From a candidate division KSB1 bacterium (GTDB lineage: Bacteria; Zhuqueibacterota; Zhuqueibacteria; Zhuqueibacterales; Zhuqueibacteraceae), in NCBI GenBank assembly GCA_034506255.1, contig JAPDPX010000001.1, positions 558,001-622,000 on the forward strand: a DNA stretch of 64,000 nucleotides, given 5' to 3'. The notes beneath the pieces were generated by a model. The model saw only the letters and a list, made by a program, of their open reading frames with translations. It ran no database searches and was not told the DNA's origin. A program made the position numbers and the translations under genes. The first letter of the stretch is position 1. Each line of letters begins with the position of its first letter. Below, piece by piece: positions 47,501 through 56,723 of this stretch.

Positions 47501-47833
47501 TGGTTCTTCGTGATTAAAGAACGGCCAGGCGAGCCCCGTTTTGGTCTTGATTTGCCGCAGGCCGCACCGCAGGCCACAATCCACACCTGGAATGATCTCG
47601 CCTGGACTGACGTGCTCAACGATTTTGCCAACAGCAGGTTTCTGCGCCTCGGTGAGAAGAGCATCACGTTGACCGATCCGGGCAGCGGCAGCGAGGCCCG
47701 GCCGCAGTATCAGGAAGACAGCCGGTTTCGCTGGCATGCCGACACCCATGCTGCTGAAGTGGCTTACATTCTTTATCAGGTGCCGGTGCTGGTCGCCGTG
47801 CACGCCGCAGAGATGTTGAAGCAATCCTCATGA
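44528..47833 (+). CDS. 1101-residue protein with a central membrane hairpin, unknown function
   Basis: Starts with ATGA overlapping the previous stop. The N-terminal 200 residues contain conserved-looking blocks: FLPWARQGLGIFL, VQLYGPGDIIGIDLKAIVRT, DEDFPWRYTPARP, LRPWLALVVLEESEF and WAWAHVHVNGG. At about 600-640 there are two adjacent transmembrane segments (FAPLALALLIFLVLLLVNKA, IIGAALFAGAIWLTRWL). Further on, TIPRRTLATLVIPPRLRGQL and IDPDIYFFGFDLTAEKARGG. No enzyme motif is visible. With the small first-gene product it is the only membrane-spanning member of this operon, so it could hold the complex at the membrane. Confidence 0.75.
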   Translation: MSTPISSYSFLPWARQGLGIFLREADQDTAVKARASIDVRLQINGEQLNGGTATATVPRAVQLYGPGDIIGIDLKAIVRTEPRHYITNFESNYLPLVEFYDEDFPWRYTPARPSSNQLRLRPWLALVVLEESEFNEGNNRLGRPLPYIEVAQAAQKFPPADQLWAWAHVHVNGGMTGDPNDTTSLAAQLDATVRANRDLAYSRLLCPRILKPNTAYHAFLIPSFETGRLAGLGKDPDTAQFATQSAWESYSGRVEGDFFPVYHRWYFRTGTVGDFEYLVRLLQPRTVDPRVGRRDMDVQSPGASLPGIPELGGILRLGGALRPPLATLSEEDLQEYQRHEQWGKPYPHAFQVALAALINLARDYTDKSAEQANAGSGLGPEVETDEDPLVVPPLYGRWHAETQRLVAEEGDPAKAKWVQELNLDPRHRTAAGFGTAVVQENQENYMEAAWQQVGRVLEANQKIRFAHMAQFTSQVWHARELTAINQSTPERFVALVTPVQRRVVAQGFTLHHHVQQSTLAVTLLSKAMRQALRPRGRVAQLVGFDAGRHRGNLLARANRGEVSAAPPKVVAPALPTGEKVAEDLGPRELPEKWLALLLRRPWLRFAPLALALLIFLVLLLVNKAVASIIGAALFAGAIWLTRWLNGILQRGRAAEALNPETRTPASVDQLPASPDFRIGVPGQDPPPNTNGRDSAEAVRFKGALRNLYTVDVAERELPVRVRQPLDLPGLASSMLENLQPMVTIPRRTLATLVIPPRLRGQLVESFGEVMAYPEIDQPMYEPLKNISSEMFLPNLQLIQNNTITLLETNQKFIESYMVGLNHEFARELLWREYPTDQRGSYFRQFWDVRGFLAEAAADPEALRERLRDIPELHRWSRNSALGDHDHREAQGDKEEELVLVIRGELLKKYPTAVIYAHRAAFERTSDGKIDKTRPRRLMPLTPAQEANPPRDIVKTPLYEARIDPDIYFFGFDLTAEKARGGQIVNGEEDAGWFFVIKERPGEPRFGLDLPQAAPQATIHTWNDLAWTDVLNDFANSRFLRLGEKSITLTDPGSGSEARPQYQEDSRFRWHADTHAAEVAYILYQVPVLVAVHAAEMLKQSS

Positions 47834-47848
47834 AGGCACGACCAAATC

Positions 47849-50800
47849 ATGGCTGAATTCGAACAACGCCGCAGCGCGCTGGCTGAGCTGCGCGGCAGGC
47901 TGACCGAACTGCGGAACCAATCCTTGCTCGCCCGCGAAGCGGTGCGGCAACGGGAGCGCGCGCTCGCAGAGTTCACACGCAGCGCAGCCGCCGGACCCAG
48001 CGAAGAACGCACCCGCCTGGAAAGTGCGCTGCAGAACGCGCGTGAGGGCGCCGCGCGCCTGCAAAAAGAACTCGGTGGATTGCGCGACCGCGAAGCCGAA
48101 TTGCTCAAAGCTTTCGAAGTCTTCACCGATCCGCGCGAAAATCTGCGGCAGTGGCCCGACCTGCATCCGATTCTGCTTTTTCCGCTGCGCCTGGAGACGC
48201 GCTTCAAAACCGGCGTGCGGGGACAGCCGCAGCTTTGGGTGCGCGTTTATCCCGACACCTGCCTGGTCGATGCCTTCGAAGATTCGCTCACCGAGCAGGA
48301 GGCGGGCAACGGCCGGACTTTTTGGGCAGCAGTGTGGCGTGCCGGCGGGGAGGAAGCGCTGGAGCGCGCGGCGTGGCGGGAACTCGTCGCTGCGCACGGC
48401 TCCGGTCGCGCCGGCTGGATCGTCCGGCATTACCAGCCGCTGAATCCCGGCGACAAACCGGAGAAGGATGATGCCACCGACATTCTCCTGATCATTACCG
48501 CCTCAGGGCCGTTGCCCACGGCGGCGATCGACTACTGGCGCGCGATGTGGATCGCCGGCGACGATCTCGCGGCACAGCAACAGGCATTCGCTCAACTCGA
48601 ACTCGCAACAGGCGCGGACCAGGCGCGTGACATTGCGCAAAACTACCGGCCCTTCAACTTCAGCGACACACCCGCAGCGCCACGCACGCGCCCGGAGGTG
48701 CAGGTGAAAGTCGTGGTGCTGCAAATGGCGGCGTTGGACAGCATGGCGACCCGCCGCACTTCCTGGTCGCGCGCGCCGCAGGTCGATCTTCTGCCCGAGC
48801 GCTTTGTGCTGGTTGCCTATGGCCGCACGGGCACGCCGCTCACCGCCATCGGCAATGTGATTCGCACGCCGTTGATCGCCGGACCTGATCCCAACGCGCC
48901 GCCGGAAGAGCAGCTCAAACCCGTTGACCATACGCTGCAAATTCCGGAGCCATTGGCATGGATGTTTGATTTCGAGCAGGCGCTCGCGGCAGGCATGGCC
49001 TTCCGCGTCAACCTCAATGCCGAACAGGCGCGCGAGGGTTTTGAACGGGTCATCGTGCTCGGCGTGCGCCTGGGCGATTCCCCGGAACAGGCAACCCGCC
49101 ATCTCGAGCAACTACTCGAGCATCATCTCTACAGCCGGACCGGCCTGGAGTTCATTACCCAGGGCACACCCACGAACAACACCGAACAGGCCGGCTCGGG
49201 TTATTCCTTCCGCGATGACCCCGACGCGACGTTTGACCTCTTTTTCCGGCGCACTCCCGCGTATACGCTTGAAGATGATCCGTTGCTGCGCCGCGACGGC
49301 CAGTGGTTCGCCGATCTACTGGGCGTGCGCCACGAGCTGGTGCAACAGATTCCCCATGCCGGCGGCCGGGATCAAAGCGAGGCGCGCGCGATGCAAATCG
49401 TGCTGTGGTCCGGAACGCTCGGCTACATGATGAAGACCTTGCTTGCGCCGGTGTTCTCCGCGCCGGAAATCGCTGCCACACGCTCGTTTTTCACGCGCTA
49501 CGTCAGCGGCCGGGGACCGCTGCCGGCGTTGCGCATCGGCAACCAACCTTACGGCGTTCTGCCCGTGACAGCATTCGACCGCATCAACTGGTTTGCCGCG
49601 CGCGCAGGCGCGGAATTCCCGGGACGGCTCTACCAGATCCTCAAACGCATTGACGATGATTGGAAACCGCTGGTCGCACAGCTCAGCTATGTCGGCAAGC
49701 CGGGCGGTGATCCGCATCAAATCCTGCTGGATGTGCTCGGCCTGCATCCGGCCTCGGTCGAGTATTATCCCCTGCAGGCCGAGAGTGTTGCCCACAAGTT
49801 CTACGAGCTGGCTTTTTTGAACTACTCTGTCGCGCTCAATCTCCTCGGCCTGTTTCCTGCGATTCTGCCGCTCACGTTGCTGCGCAGCTTCGGCTATGCC
49901 GGAGAAGAGGTGCCTGACCTTCTCAACCTAATCTTCAAAGCCCGCCAGACACCGCTCACCGGGCCGGTGATTGACGACCGGCCGCTCTCGGAAACCGCGC
50001 CCATCCGCAAATATGCCGGTGATAAGAACTATATCGCATGGCTGATTGATGCCGCTCGTGCGGGCATCGAGGCGATTCAGCAGGAAAAGGGTTTTGACGA
50101 CAACAAGAAACCCACGGCTTTGTTGTATTTGCTGCTGCGCCACGCGCTGCAATTGAGTTTTCACGAGACCGGCGTCAGGTTGAAGGCGCTGATTAGACCG
50201 CTCGGCGAAGCGCAAAATCTGCAACGCATGCTGCGCGAGCCGGCGTTTGTTCATATCAGCGAAAGAGCGGAAACCAGCGAAAGCCGTTACGACCTGCTCT
50301 TTCGGCCTGACGAGCGCGTGACCCGCGATCCCAAGGTGTTGTTGGGCGATTACATCGCGCGCAATCTCCAAACGGCCGATCCAGAATTGCGCGAACAAAT
50401 CGAGGCGCTCGAACGGCTGGCCGGGGTGCCGACCGCCCGCCTGGAGCGCATTTTCGCTGAACATCTTGATTGCTGCAGCTACCGGCTGGACGCATGGAAA
50501 ACCGGACTGCTCGCCTGGCAGCTCGAGAGCATGCGCGCACCGGTTGCGGGCCGGGAACCTTCCGGTATCTTCCTGGGCGCCTTCGGCTGGCTCGAAGCGC
50601 TGCGGCCGGAAAACAAAGTGTTGACTCCTGTGACTCTGCCGGCGGAGCTTGACAAGCTTGTGAACCGGCGCGACTCCCCGCCGTTGGTGCGCGACAATAC
50701 CAACCTCGGCCTGATCCACGCGCCTTCGCTCAACCATGCGACCACTGCCGCGGTGTTGCGCAACGGCTATCTGGCCAACGATGGCCGCCTCGCGGTGAAT

Positions 50801-53290
50801 CTCTCCTCGCGACGAGTGCGGCTGGCGCTCGGCATTCTCGAAGGCATGCGCAACGGCCAGTCGCTGGGCGCGCTGCTGGGTTATCAGTTCGAACGTCACG
50901 TCCACGACCACGGCCCGCTGCAGGTCCGCGATTTGATTTATCATTTGCGCCGGGCCTTTCCCCTTGCGGCCAACCAAATTGCCAAAACCAACACCGAGAC
51001 CGGTGAAGCCCGCGAGTCGATCGCAGCGATGAACGTCGTCGACGGCAGGAAGTTGGTGGAACATGCCGAACGCACCCGCGCATTCACGTATCCGTTCGGG
51101 GTGACGGCTCTGCCGCGCCGCGCTGCGAATCAGGAGGCCGCGCTCACGGCGGCGTTGGCGCATATTCGGGACATCAACGACGCGGTGGCTGATCTTGTGC
51201 TGGCCGAGGGCGTGCATCAGGCCGTGCTCGGCAACTATGAGCGTTCAGCGGGTACGCTCGAGGCCTTTGCCCGGGGCAACTATCCCCCCGAACCGGAAGT
51301 GATCCGAACCCCGCGCAGCGGCATCGCCCTGACGCTGCGCACGGCGATTCATTTCTCTCCTGCACCGCCGGCGAATCCGCGGCCCACGATCGCGTTGACG
51401 CCGCTGGCCTCGGCCGAGCCTGCAGTCAATGCCTGGCTGGCAGACCGGCTGCCAGTGCCGGCGCGGGTGGGCTGCCAGGTCACATTCACCGATCGCACCA
51501 GCAACAGCGAGCAAACTGTCTTCATCACGCAAGAGCAGCTCGCGCTGCAGCCGATCGATCTGGTTTATCGCCTCGAAGCCGGCAAGGACCAGGCGCTCGG
51601 CGACCTGGATGATCAAATTCTCCGCTACTTGCACGCGCATCATGCGCCGCGCCACGATCGTGAAATCCGCCTTCGCCATACCGAACGTGTGAACGGCAAG
51701 ATCACCTGGTTTGAATTGCAGGCGTTGCTGCGCAGCCTGCGGCCGCTGGTGACGGCCTCGCGGCCGCTGCAACCAGCGGATTTGATGCGCGCCAACGACG
51801 CGACGCAGGAGCAACAAGCCGCGGCCGCCCTGCCGCGGACGCGCGTGGCTGACCGCCACGACGACCTGCGCGACAACTTGCTGCCCGCACTCGACAGTCT
51901 CGCGGCGGCGCTGCAAAACGCCGGGGTGTCCATCGATGATGCGCTGACACAATTTGCTTCCACCGTGGCACGTTTCGCCGCGTATCGCCTGCCGCAGACC
52001 GGTACCGGCTTTGTGTTCGAATGGCGCGCCGCTACCTACAGTGCGTTGGCCGCAAAGATTTCCGACCGCGTCAATGCGTGGAACGCACGCCTGGCGCGCT
52101 TCGAGGCGGCGCTGGCAGAATACGATGCCCAGGCTGCGGGATTGACCGAGAGCGAACGGGTCACCCGCCTGCAAGCCCTGGAGGTCATTCTCAAAACCAT
52201 GCTCACCAGCCCCGCACCGGATTCGGTTGCTTATCGTGCTGCTCTGAACAACCTGCGGCTGGCGTTCATTGCCAAGCGTGATGCTTTGCAGCAACTGGTC
52301 GATCAGCCGCGCGCCACACTCACCGCCCTGCTCGACGCTGCCAGGGCGGAATTGCCGCTCGCTGAATTCGATCCGGAAGCTCCCGACTTCTCCAGTGAGG
52401 AGGGAGAGATCGCCCGCTTTCGCACGCAATTGCGCGAGGCGGTGATCGGTTTGAAAGAAGACACCCAGCAACGCCTGGCACAGGTGGAGGCACTGTTGGT
52501 GCAGCATGATGCTGCTGCCTCTGCGTCACGGGTAAAATTGCTGCAAGAAGCGGGGAAGATTCTGTTGGGGGAGGATTTCCAAATGGTGCCCCAAATCACG
52601 CTGCCGGAAGCGGCTGCCGAGGAGTTGGCGAATGCCTGGCAGCACAGCCTCTCGGGCGATTTGACACGACATCTCATCGATACCGGCGGCCGCGACTTTC
52701 CCGTGGATGACTGGCTGCATGGCATTGCCCGCGTGCGTGATAAAATGCGCCATTGGGAGAATGCCGCGCTGCTCGGCGAAGCCCTGACCGACTCCCCGGC
52801 CGCCGAGCTGACACCGCTGCAATTGCCGTTTCAAGCCGGCGAGCCCTGGCTGGCATTGGAGTTTCCCGAAAGCCACCAGATCAACAGCGACCGGCTGCTC
52901 TATACCGCACATTTTGCCGAGCCGTTCGACAAAACCCAGCCGCTCGCCGGCCTGCTGCTGGATGAATGGACGGAAGTGATTCCAACCCCCAACCAGACCA
53001 CCGGCATTGCCTTTCATTATGACCGTCCCAATTGCGAGCCGCCGCAATCATGGCTGCTCGTTCTGCCGGCGGTGCGCGACGGCGCCTGGTCCTGGGAGGA
53101 ATTGCTCGCCGCGGTGAACGAGGCGCTGGATGTTGCCAAGCGCCGTGCGCTCGAGCCGGTGCACCTCGACGACACCGTCTACAGTTGGTTCCTGCCGGCG
53201 ACCATGTCCGCCTACACATTTCCGGAGATTTCGATTTCGAACAATCTGCTGCGCAACCTGCAGCTCTACGCCGAGCGGCCGAAGGAGTGA
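47849..53290 (+). CDS. 1813-residue protein with an N-terminal coiled coil, unknown function
   Basis: The largest gene of the window, 15 bases after its neighbour. Residues 1-92 are a coiled coil (LAELRGRLTELRNQSLLARE, EGAARLQKELGGLRDREAEL). Blocks such as LHPILLFPLRLETRF, LLPERFVLVAYGRTGTPL, SGRGPLPALRIGNQPYGVLP (about 555-575) and, near the C-terminus, the closing FLPATMSAYTFPEISISNNL look conserved. Long helical stretches lie at about 1370-1600. No catalytic signature, signal peptide or membrane segment was found. It is likely a scaffold of the complex encoded by this operon. Confidence 0.75.
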   Translation: MAEFEQRRSALAELRGRLTELRNQSLLAREAVRQRERALAEFTRSAAAGPSEERTRLESALQNAREGAARLQKELGGLRDREAELLKAFEVFTDPRENLRQWPDLHPILLFPLRLETRFKTGVRGQPQLWVRVYPDTCLVDAFEDSLTEQEAGNGRTFWAAVWRAGGEEALERAAWRELVAAHGSGRAGWIVRHYQPLNPGDKPEKDDATDILLIITASGPLPTAAIDYWRAMWIAGDDLAAQQQAFAQLELATGADQARDIAQNYRPFNFSDTPAAPRTRPEVQVKVVVLQMAALDSMATRRTSWSRAPQVDLLPERFVLVAYGRTGTPLTAIGNVIRTPLIAGPDPNAPPEEQLKPVDHTLQIPEPLAWMFDFEQALAAGMAFRVNLNAEQAREGFERVIVLGVRLGDSPEQATRHLEQLLEHHLYSRTGLEFITQGTPTNNTEQAGSGYSFRDDPDATFDLFFRRTPAYTLEDDPLLRRDGQWFADLLGVRHELVQQIPHAGGRDQSEARAMQIVLWSGTLGYMMKTLLAPVFSAPEIAATRSFFTRYVSGRGPLPALRIGNQPYGVLPVTAFDRINWFAARAGAEFPGRLYQILKRIDDDWKPLVAQLSYVGKPGGDPHQILLDVLGLHPASVEYYPLQAESVAHKFYELAFLNYSVALNLLGLFPAILPLTLLRSFGYAGEEVPDLLNLIFKARQTPLTGPVIDDRPLSETAPIRKYAGDKNYIAWLIDAARAGIEAIQQEKGFDDNKKPTALLYLLLRHALQLSFHETGVRLKALIRPLGEAQNLQRMLREPAFVHISERAETSESRYDLLFRPDERVTRDPKVLLGDYIARNLQTADPELREQIEALERLAGVPTARLERIFAEHLDCCSYRLDAWKTGLLAWQLESMRAPVAGREPSGIFLGAFGWLEALRPENKVLTPVTLPAELDKLVNRRDSPPLVRDNTNLGLIHAPSLNHATTAAVLRNGYLANDGRLAVNLSSRRVRLALGILEGMRNGQSLGALLGYQFERHVHDHGPLQVRDLIYHLRRAFPLAANQIAKTNTETGEARESIAAMNVVDGRKLVEHAERTRAFTYPFGVTALPRRAANQEAALTAALAHIRDINDAVADLVLAEGVHQAVLGNYERSAGTLEAFARGNYPPEPEVIRTPRSGIALTLRTAIHFSPAPPANPRPTIALTPLASAEPAVNAWLADRLPVPARVGCQVTFTDRTSNSEQTVFITQEQLALQPIDLVYRLEAGKDQALGDLDDQILRYLHAHHAPRHDREIRLRHTERVNGKITWFELQALLRSLRPLVTASRPLQPADLMRANDATQEQQAAAALPRTRVADRHDDLRDNLLPALDSLAAALQNAGVSIDDALTQFASTVARFAAYRLPQTGTGFVFEWRAATYSALAAKISDRVNAWNARLARFEAALAEYDAQAAGLTESERVTRLQALEVILKTMLTSPAPDSVAYRAALNNLRLAFIAKRDALQQLVDQPRATLTALLDAARAELPLAEFDPEAPDFSSEEGEIARFRTQLREAVIGLKEDTQQRLAQVEALLVQHDAAASASRVKLLQEAGKILLGEDFQMVPQITLPEAAAEELANAWQHSLSGDLTRHLIDTGGRDFPVDDWLHGIARVRDKMRHWENAALLGEALTDSPAAELTPLQLPFQAGEPWLALEFPESHQINSDRLLYTAHFAEPFDKTQPLAGLLLDEWTEVIPTPNQTTGIAFHYDRPNCEPPQSWLLVLPAVRDGAWSWEELLAAVNEALDVAKRRALEPVHLDDTVYSWFLPATMSAYTFPEISISNNLLRNLQLYAERPKE

Positions 53291-53296
53291 ACCATC

Positions 53297-55156
53297 ATGA
53301 GTTTGCCTTACATTGTACCAAACATGGCAGAGGCCGTGTTGGCGCGGCTGCACCCTGCCGCCACGCGCTGGAACCGCCTCGAAGGCCGGCCGCGCACGCA
53401 CAATTTCGACCGCGCCCTGCGTGCCGAAGTGCGCGATGCGCTGTGGATGCTTTCGCGGCAATGGCAAATGGGCGAATTTCGGGGCGACGATGCCGGCTCC
53501 CCGGTGCTGGCGCGCGCGTGCGTCGAGATCGCGAACATCAATCGTTATCAAGCAGGCAGCGCAACGGTCGAAGACCTTGCGTCAGACAAGCCGCTTGAAG
53601 CCATGGTGGAGCGCCGGCCGGTTCCGTTGCGCGCCGGTGCCCAATATCTCTCGCTCGATTTGCGTGTGGCAGTAGGGCGCCGCTGGCTGAAATTGTTGGC
53701 GCGGGAGGCGGCAGCTCCCGGCGGCCTTTCCAAAGACTATCGCGCCGCCTATCGCACTGCCTATGCCGTGCCGGTGCCTGATCCTGCACAAAAGGCCGAT
53801 GCCTTGGTGTGTGCGCATCTCGAGGGTTGGCAGTACGCGGGCGCAGCGGCGGAACGGGCCATGGATGGCATCGCCCTGCTCGAATATCTCGCCGATCCGA
53901 CGCACAATGTGTACGACGGCATCGGCGCGAATGCCGCTGACGAGCCCAAGCTCACGGCGCTTGCCGAACGGCTGCAGAGTTGGTTCGCCGCGCTGATCCT
54001 GCAACCAAAGCAGGGCGCAGATACCGCCTGGCAGCCCAGCCGCTTTGAATATCAATTCGGCTGCGCCGCTCCGCAAGACGCGCACGAACTGGTCATGCGC
54101 GCCGAGGAGTATTACCAGGGCACGCTTGATTGGTATGCGCTCGAGCGCCGCCCCGCTGAGCAGTCACTCGGCGAACCGCCGGCAACGCCGCAGCCACCCA
54201 GGCGGGAAGTGCACACCTTCATTCCCACCGCCATCATGTTCGAAGGCATGCCCAACACCCGCTGGTGGGCCTTTGAAGACCGGCAAACCAATTTCGGCGA
54301 GGTGCGGCCGGACACCACCGATCTCGGCAAACTGCTGCTGCTCGAATTCGGCCTGGTCTATGCGAATGACTGGTTCGTCCTGCCCTACACGCTTCCGCTC
54401 GGAACGGTGAGTGAGGTCAAGGGCATTGCGCTGACCAATGTGTTTGGCGAGCGTTTTTGGATCGAGCCGGTGCTCGAGCAACCGGCGACCAATTGGGAAA
54501 AGTGGGGCATGTTCACGCTTACGCCTGCAACGGTTGAGCAGCCGCCGGCGCCGGCGCGCCTGGCATTGCTGCCGACCGTGCCGAAGGTGCAGGAGGGGCC
54601 CGCACTCGAGGAGGTGGCCCTCATTCGTGATGAGATGGCGAACATGGTGTGGGGCATCGAGCGTCGCATTACGCTGCCCTCCGGTGCGTCCAAGCCCGGC
54701 GGCGAAGCAGCGCGCGAGTTGCGGCAATGGCTGGAGCAACTGGCCGGTCCGCCGCCGGCTCCGCCGAATCCGCCGGCAGCGCCGATGCGTTATCAAGTGA
54801 TGAACACGGTGCCCGAACACTGGATTCCCTTCATCCCGGTGCATGTCGAGGGCAGTGTGCGGGAGATGCAATTGCAGCGCGCCGCTCTGCCGCGCCTTCT
54901 GCCCGGTGATCCGAATCCGCCGGAACCGGAGAAAGTGCGGCCGCGCACCACATTGCTGCGCCACGGATTGCCGCGCGCCTACTTCGTGTACGAGGAGGAA
55001 GTGCCGCGCGCCGGCACGCTGGTGAGCCAGGCCTATCAGCGCACACGCTGGCTCGGCGGCAGAGTCTTCACCTGGCTGGGTGCACGCAAGCAGACCGGCC
55101 GCGGCGAAGGCGCCAGCGGCCTGCGCTTCGATTTGCTGGTCGAGGTCAAACAGTGA
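53297..55156 (+). CDS. 619-residue protein, last intact gene of the giant-protein operon
   Basis: Begins 6 bases after the previous stop. N-terminal blocks RWNRLEGRPRTHNFDRALRA and ALWMLSRQWQMGEFRGDDAG recur in my memory of large uncharacterised proteins but carry no name. Further blocks: FIPTAIMFEGMPNTRWWAFE, LLLLEFGLVYANDWFVLPYT and LGTVSEVKGIALTNVFGERF. A Pro-rich linker (PPPAPPNPPAAP) splits off the last 130 residues. Trp-rich, no signal peptide, no membrane span. The clear co-directional spacing ties its role to the 1813- and 1101-residue proteins. Confidence 0.75.
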   Translation: MSLPYIVPNMAEAVLARLHPAATRWNRLEGRPRTHNFDRALRAEVRDALWMLSRQWQMGEFRGDDAGSPVLARACVEIANINRYQAGSATVEDLASDKPLEAMVERRPVPLRAGAQYLSLDLRVAVGRRWLKLLAREAAAPGGLSKDYRAAYRTAYAVPVPDPAQKADALVCAHLEGWQYAGAAAERAMDGIALLEYLADPTHNVYDGIGANAADEPKLTALAERLQSWFAALILQPKQGADTAWQPSRFEYQFGCAAPQDAHELVMRAEEYYQGTLDWYALERRPAEQSLGEPPATPQPPRREVHTFIPTAIMFEGMPNTRWWAFEDRQTNFGEVRPDTTDLGKLLLLEFGLVYANDWFVLPYTLPLGTVSEVKGIALTNVFGERFWIEPVLEQPATNWEKWGMFTLTPATVEQPPAPARLALLPTVPKVQEGPALEEVALIRDEMANMVWGIERRITLPSGASKPGGEAARELRQWLEQLAGPPPAPPNPPAAPMRYQVMNTVPEHWIPFIPVHVEGSVREMQLQRAALPRLLPGDPNPPEPEKVRPRTTLLRHGLPRAYFVYEEEVPRAGTLVSQAYQRTRWLGGRVFTWLGARKQTGRGEGASGLRFDLLVEVKQ

Positions 55157-55340
55157 GGCCAAGAAGGAATAAAATGAAAGAAAAAGCGTAACTCACCGCT
55201 GCGTCGCGCAGCGCGCAGAGTTCTCTGCTTGCAGAAAAGCATTTCTCCGCGTCTCCGCGGTTTATTTGATGGTGGGGCTGATGGGATGCAGTTTGCACGC
55301 CGACAATTCTTTTCACCGCAATTCACCAAGCAGCGCAGCC
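55157..55340. other. short spacer with dispersed-repeat-like words
   Basis: Contains TCGCGCAGCGCGCAGAG and CTCCGCGTCTCCGCGG, self-complementary words of a kind common in bacterial intergenic repeats. No gene seen. Confidence 0.35.
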
Positions 55341-55511
55341 TCAATTCGCCGCGCTGTGCCGCAGGCGATCCACCGCGACTGCAATCACGATAACGCAACC
55401 GGTGACCGCCTGAGTAATCCACGGCGCCCAGCCGTTCAACTGGCAACCGGTGCGAATGATGGTCATGATGATCGCGCCGATCAAACTGCCCGCAATCGAA
55501 CCCTCGCCGCC
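55341..55511 (-). pseudogene. C-terminal fragment of a sugar ABC transporter permease (RbsC-like)
   Basis: The minus strand encodes GGEGSIAGSLIGAIIMTIIR, then TGCQLNGWAPWITQAVTGCV and IVIAVAVDRLRH before a stop. This is the last two membrane segments of ribose/xylose-type permeases. The sequence before GGEGS no longer resembles a permease, so the gene was cut near 55511. Confidence 0.7.
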
Positions 55512-56219
55512 GGACGCGAGCAAGGCGAGGAGCGGTTTCAGCGTGCTCTGCTCATCGATGCTGCGGCCGGTCACTTTCTGACCGATGCCTACGCCGCCGG
55601 CCATCTTTTTGACAAGTCCGAGGTGCTCGCCGCTATTACGCTTCACTTGCGCACACACCCCGCTCTGACACGGAATCCAGAAATGCAAATCTATGTTGGC
55701 ATTGTGGCCCTTGCCGGCAAGTTACCGCAACTGGTGCTCAAGAATATTCATGACCGGATGAACCGGGAAGGCTTTGCAGTCGGCAACGCCCGCGGCATGC
55801 GCTGGCGCACTTTTGGGGACAGTTATCTGAAAAATGCGCAGGAGACGCAGCGGGTCGCCGCGCTCGCGGTGTTTTTGTCACGGCAGCAGGTTTTTGCCGC
55901 GCGCAAGGGTGTAACCCCGAATCCCGATGAGATCGAGGGGCTCATGCCGGACGAGGACAGCGTTCAAAGGGCGACCCAGCAGGCTATCGCCTACATTCCC
56001 GATGCCGTGGCAGAAGTGGAGGAGTTAATCTATCGGAATCGCTCGCTGGCACCTTCGCAGTTCGGACCGGTCCTGGGTGCCATCGTCGAGTCCAACCTGG
56101 CGGCAATCGGTCATCCCGGCCGTGAGCGGGCGATTGTGGAAATGCTCGAGAGTGCACGCCGGATTGGACTGGAAGGGCCAATACTCGCACCCAGCTTCAC
56201 AGTGTTCAGTTGGCAATAG
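55512..56219 (+). pseudogene. N-terminally truncated protein with a GHFLTDAYAAGHL motif
   Basis: From about 55535 the plus strand reads ERFQRALLIDAAAGHFLTDA, YAAGHLFDKSEVLAAI, then KLPQLVLKNIHDRMNREGFA and VEELIYRNRSLAPSQFGPVL, to a stop at 56219. The His/Asp-rich first motif looks like a metal-binding core seen in uncharacterised proteins that accompany DUF4157-type loci; that link is from memory. The frame is open to 55266, but the added residues are antisense to the permease relic, so the real N-terminus is lost. A chimeric product could still be made. Confidence 0.6.
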
Positions 56220-56723
56220 CATGACCCCGCCCTCCCAAGGGCATAAATCATGAGAAAGTTGACTGGATGAACAAGAGTGAGATGCTTGACAAGCTGCGCT
56301 TTTTTTTTCGGGCGAAGATGGTTCGCCTGCCCGCCAGGTTGTTCTGCAATTTTCATTGCTTTTGCCGTTGCTGCTGTTCTCTCGCCGGCCGCCAGTGCTG
56401 CTGTGAACTCCCGCCACAATCACCATTTCGCCACGGCCCTCCCGCGGCTTGCGATACTCTATAATTGTGTGTAGTGGCCTGCGACGGCGGGTCCTTCAGC
56501 TTCCGCCAAAACCCTGTGTTGGAGCGGGGTAATCATCACGCCGCGGCAAACTGTGGCTTGCCATCGCCCCCGTGAAGTTTCATGCAACGGCCAAACCGTT
56601 GTCGGTCTTGCGGGCTGAACTGCTCCCCGCTGTGCAATCACTGCTTGCTTTTTAGCGCTACTTTCCTATGCTTGCAGGCACTGAGGTGACACGAGTCCAA
56701 AAGTAAATTTCCAGGGAGTCCGC
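56220..56723. other. 504-base region without an intact gene
   Basis: A short plus-strand frame from 56277 contains a signal-peptide-like stretch (SAIFIAFAVAAVLSPAASAA) but ends 50 codons later. It lies beside a run of nine T (56300-56308), a typical site of frame loss. This may be the remnant of a secreted protein gene. The last 200 bases show nothing I can name; the promoter of the oxidoreductase is presumably here. Confidence 0.4.
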
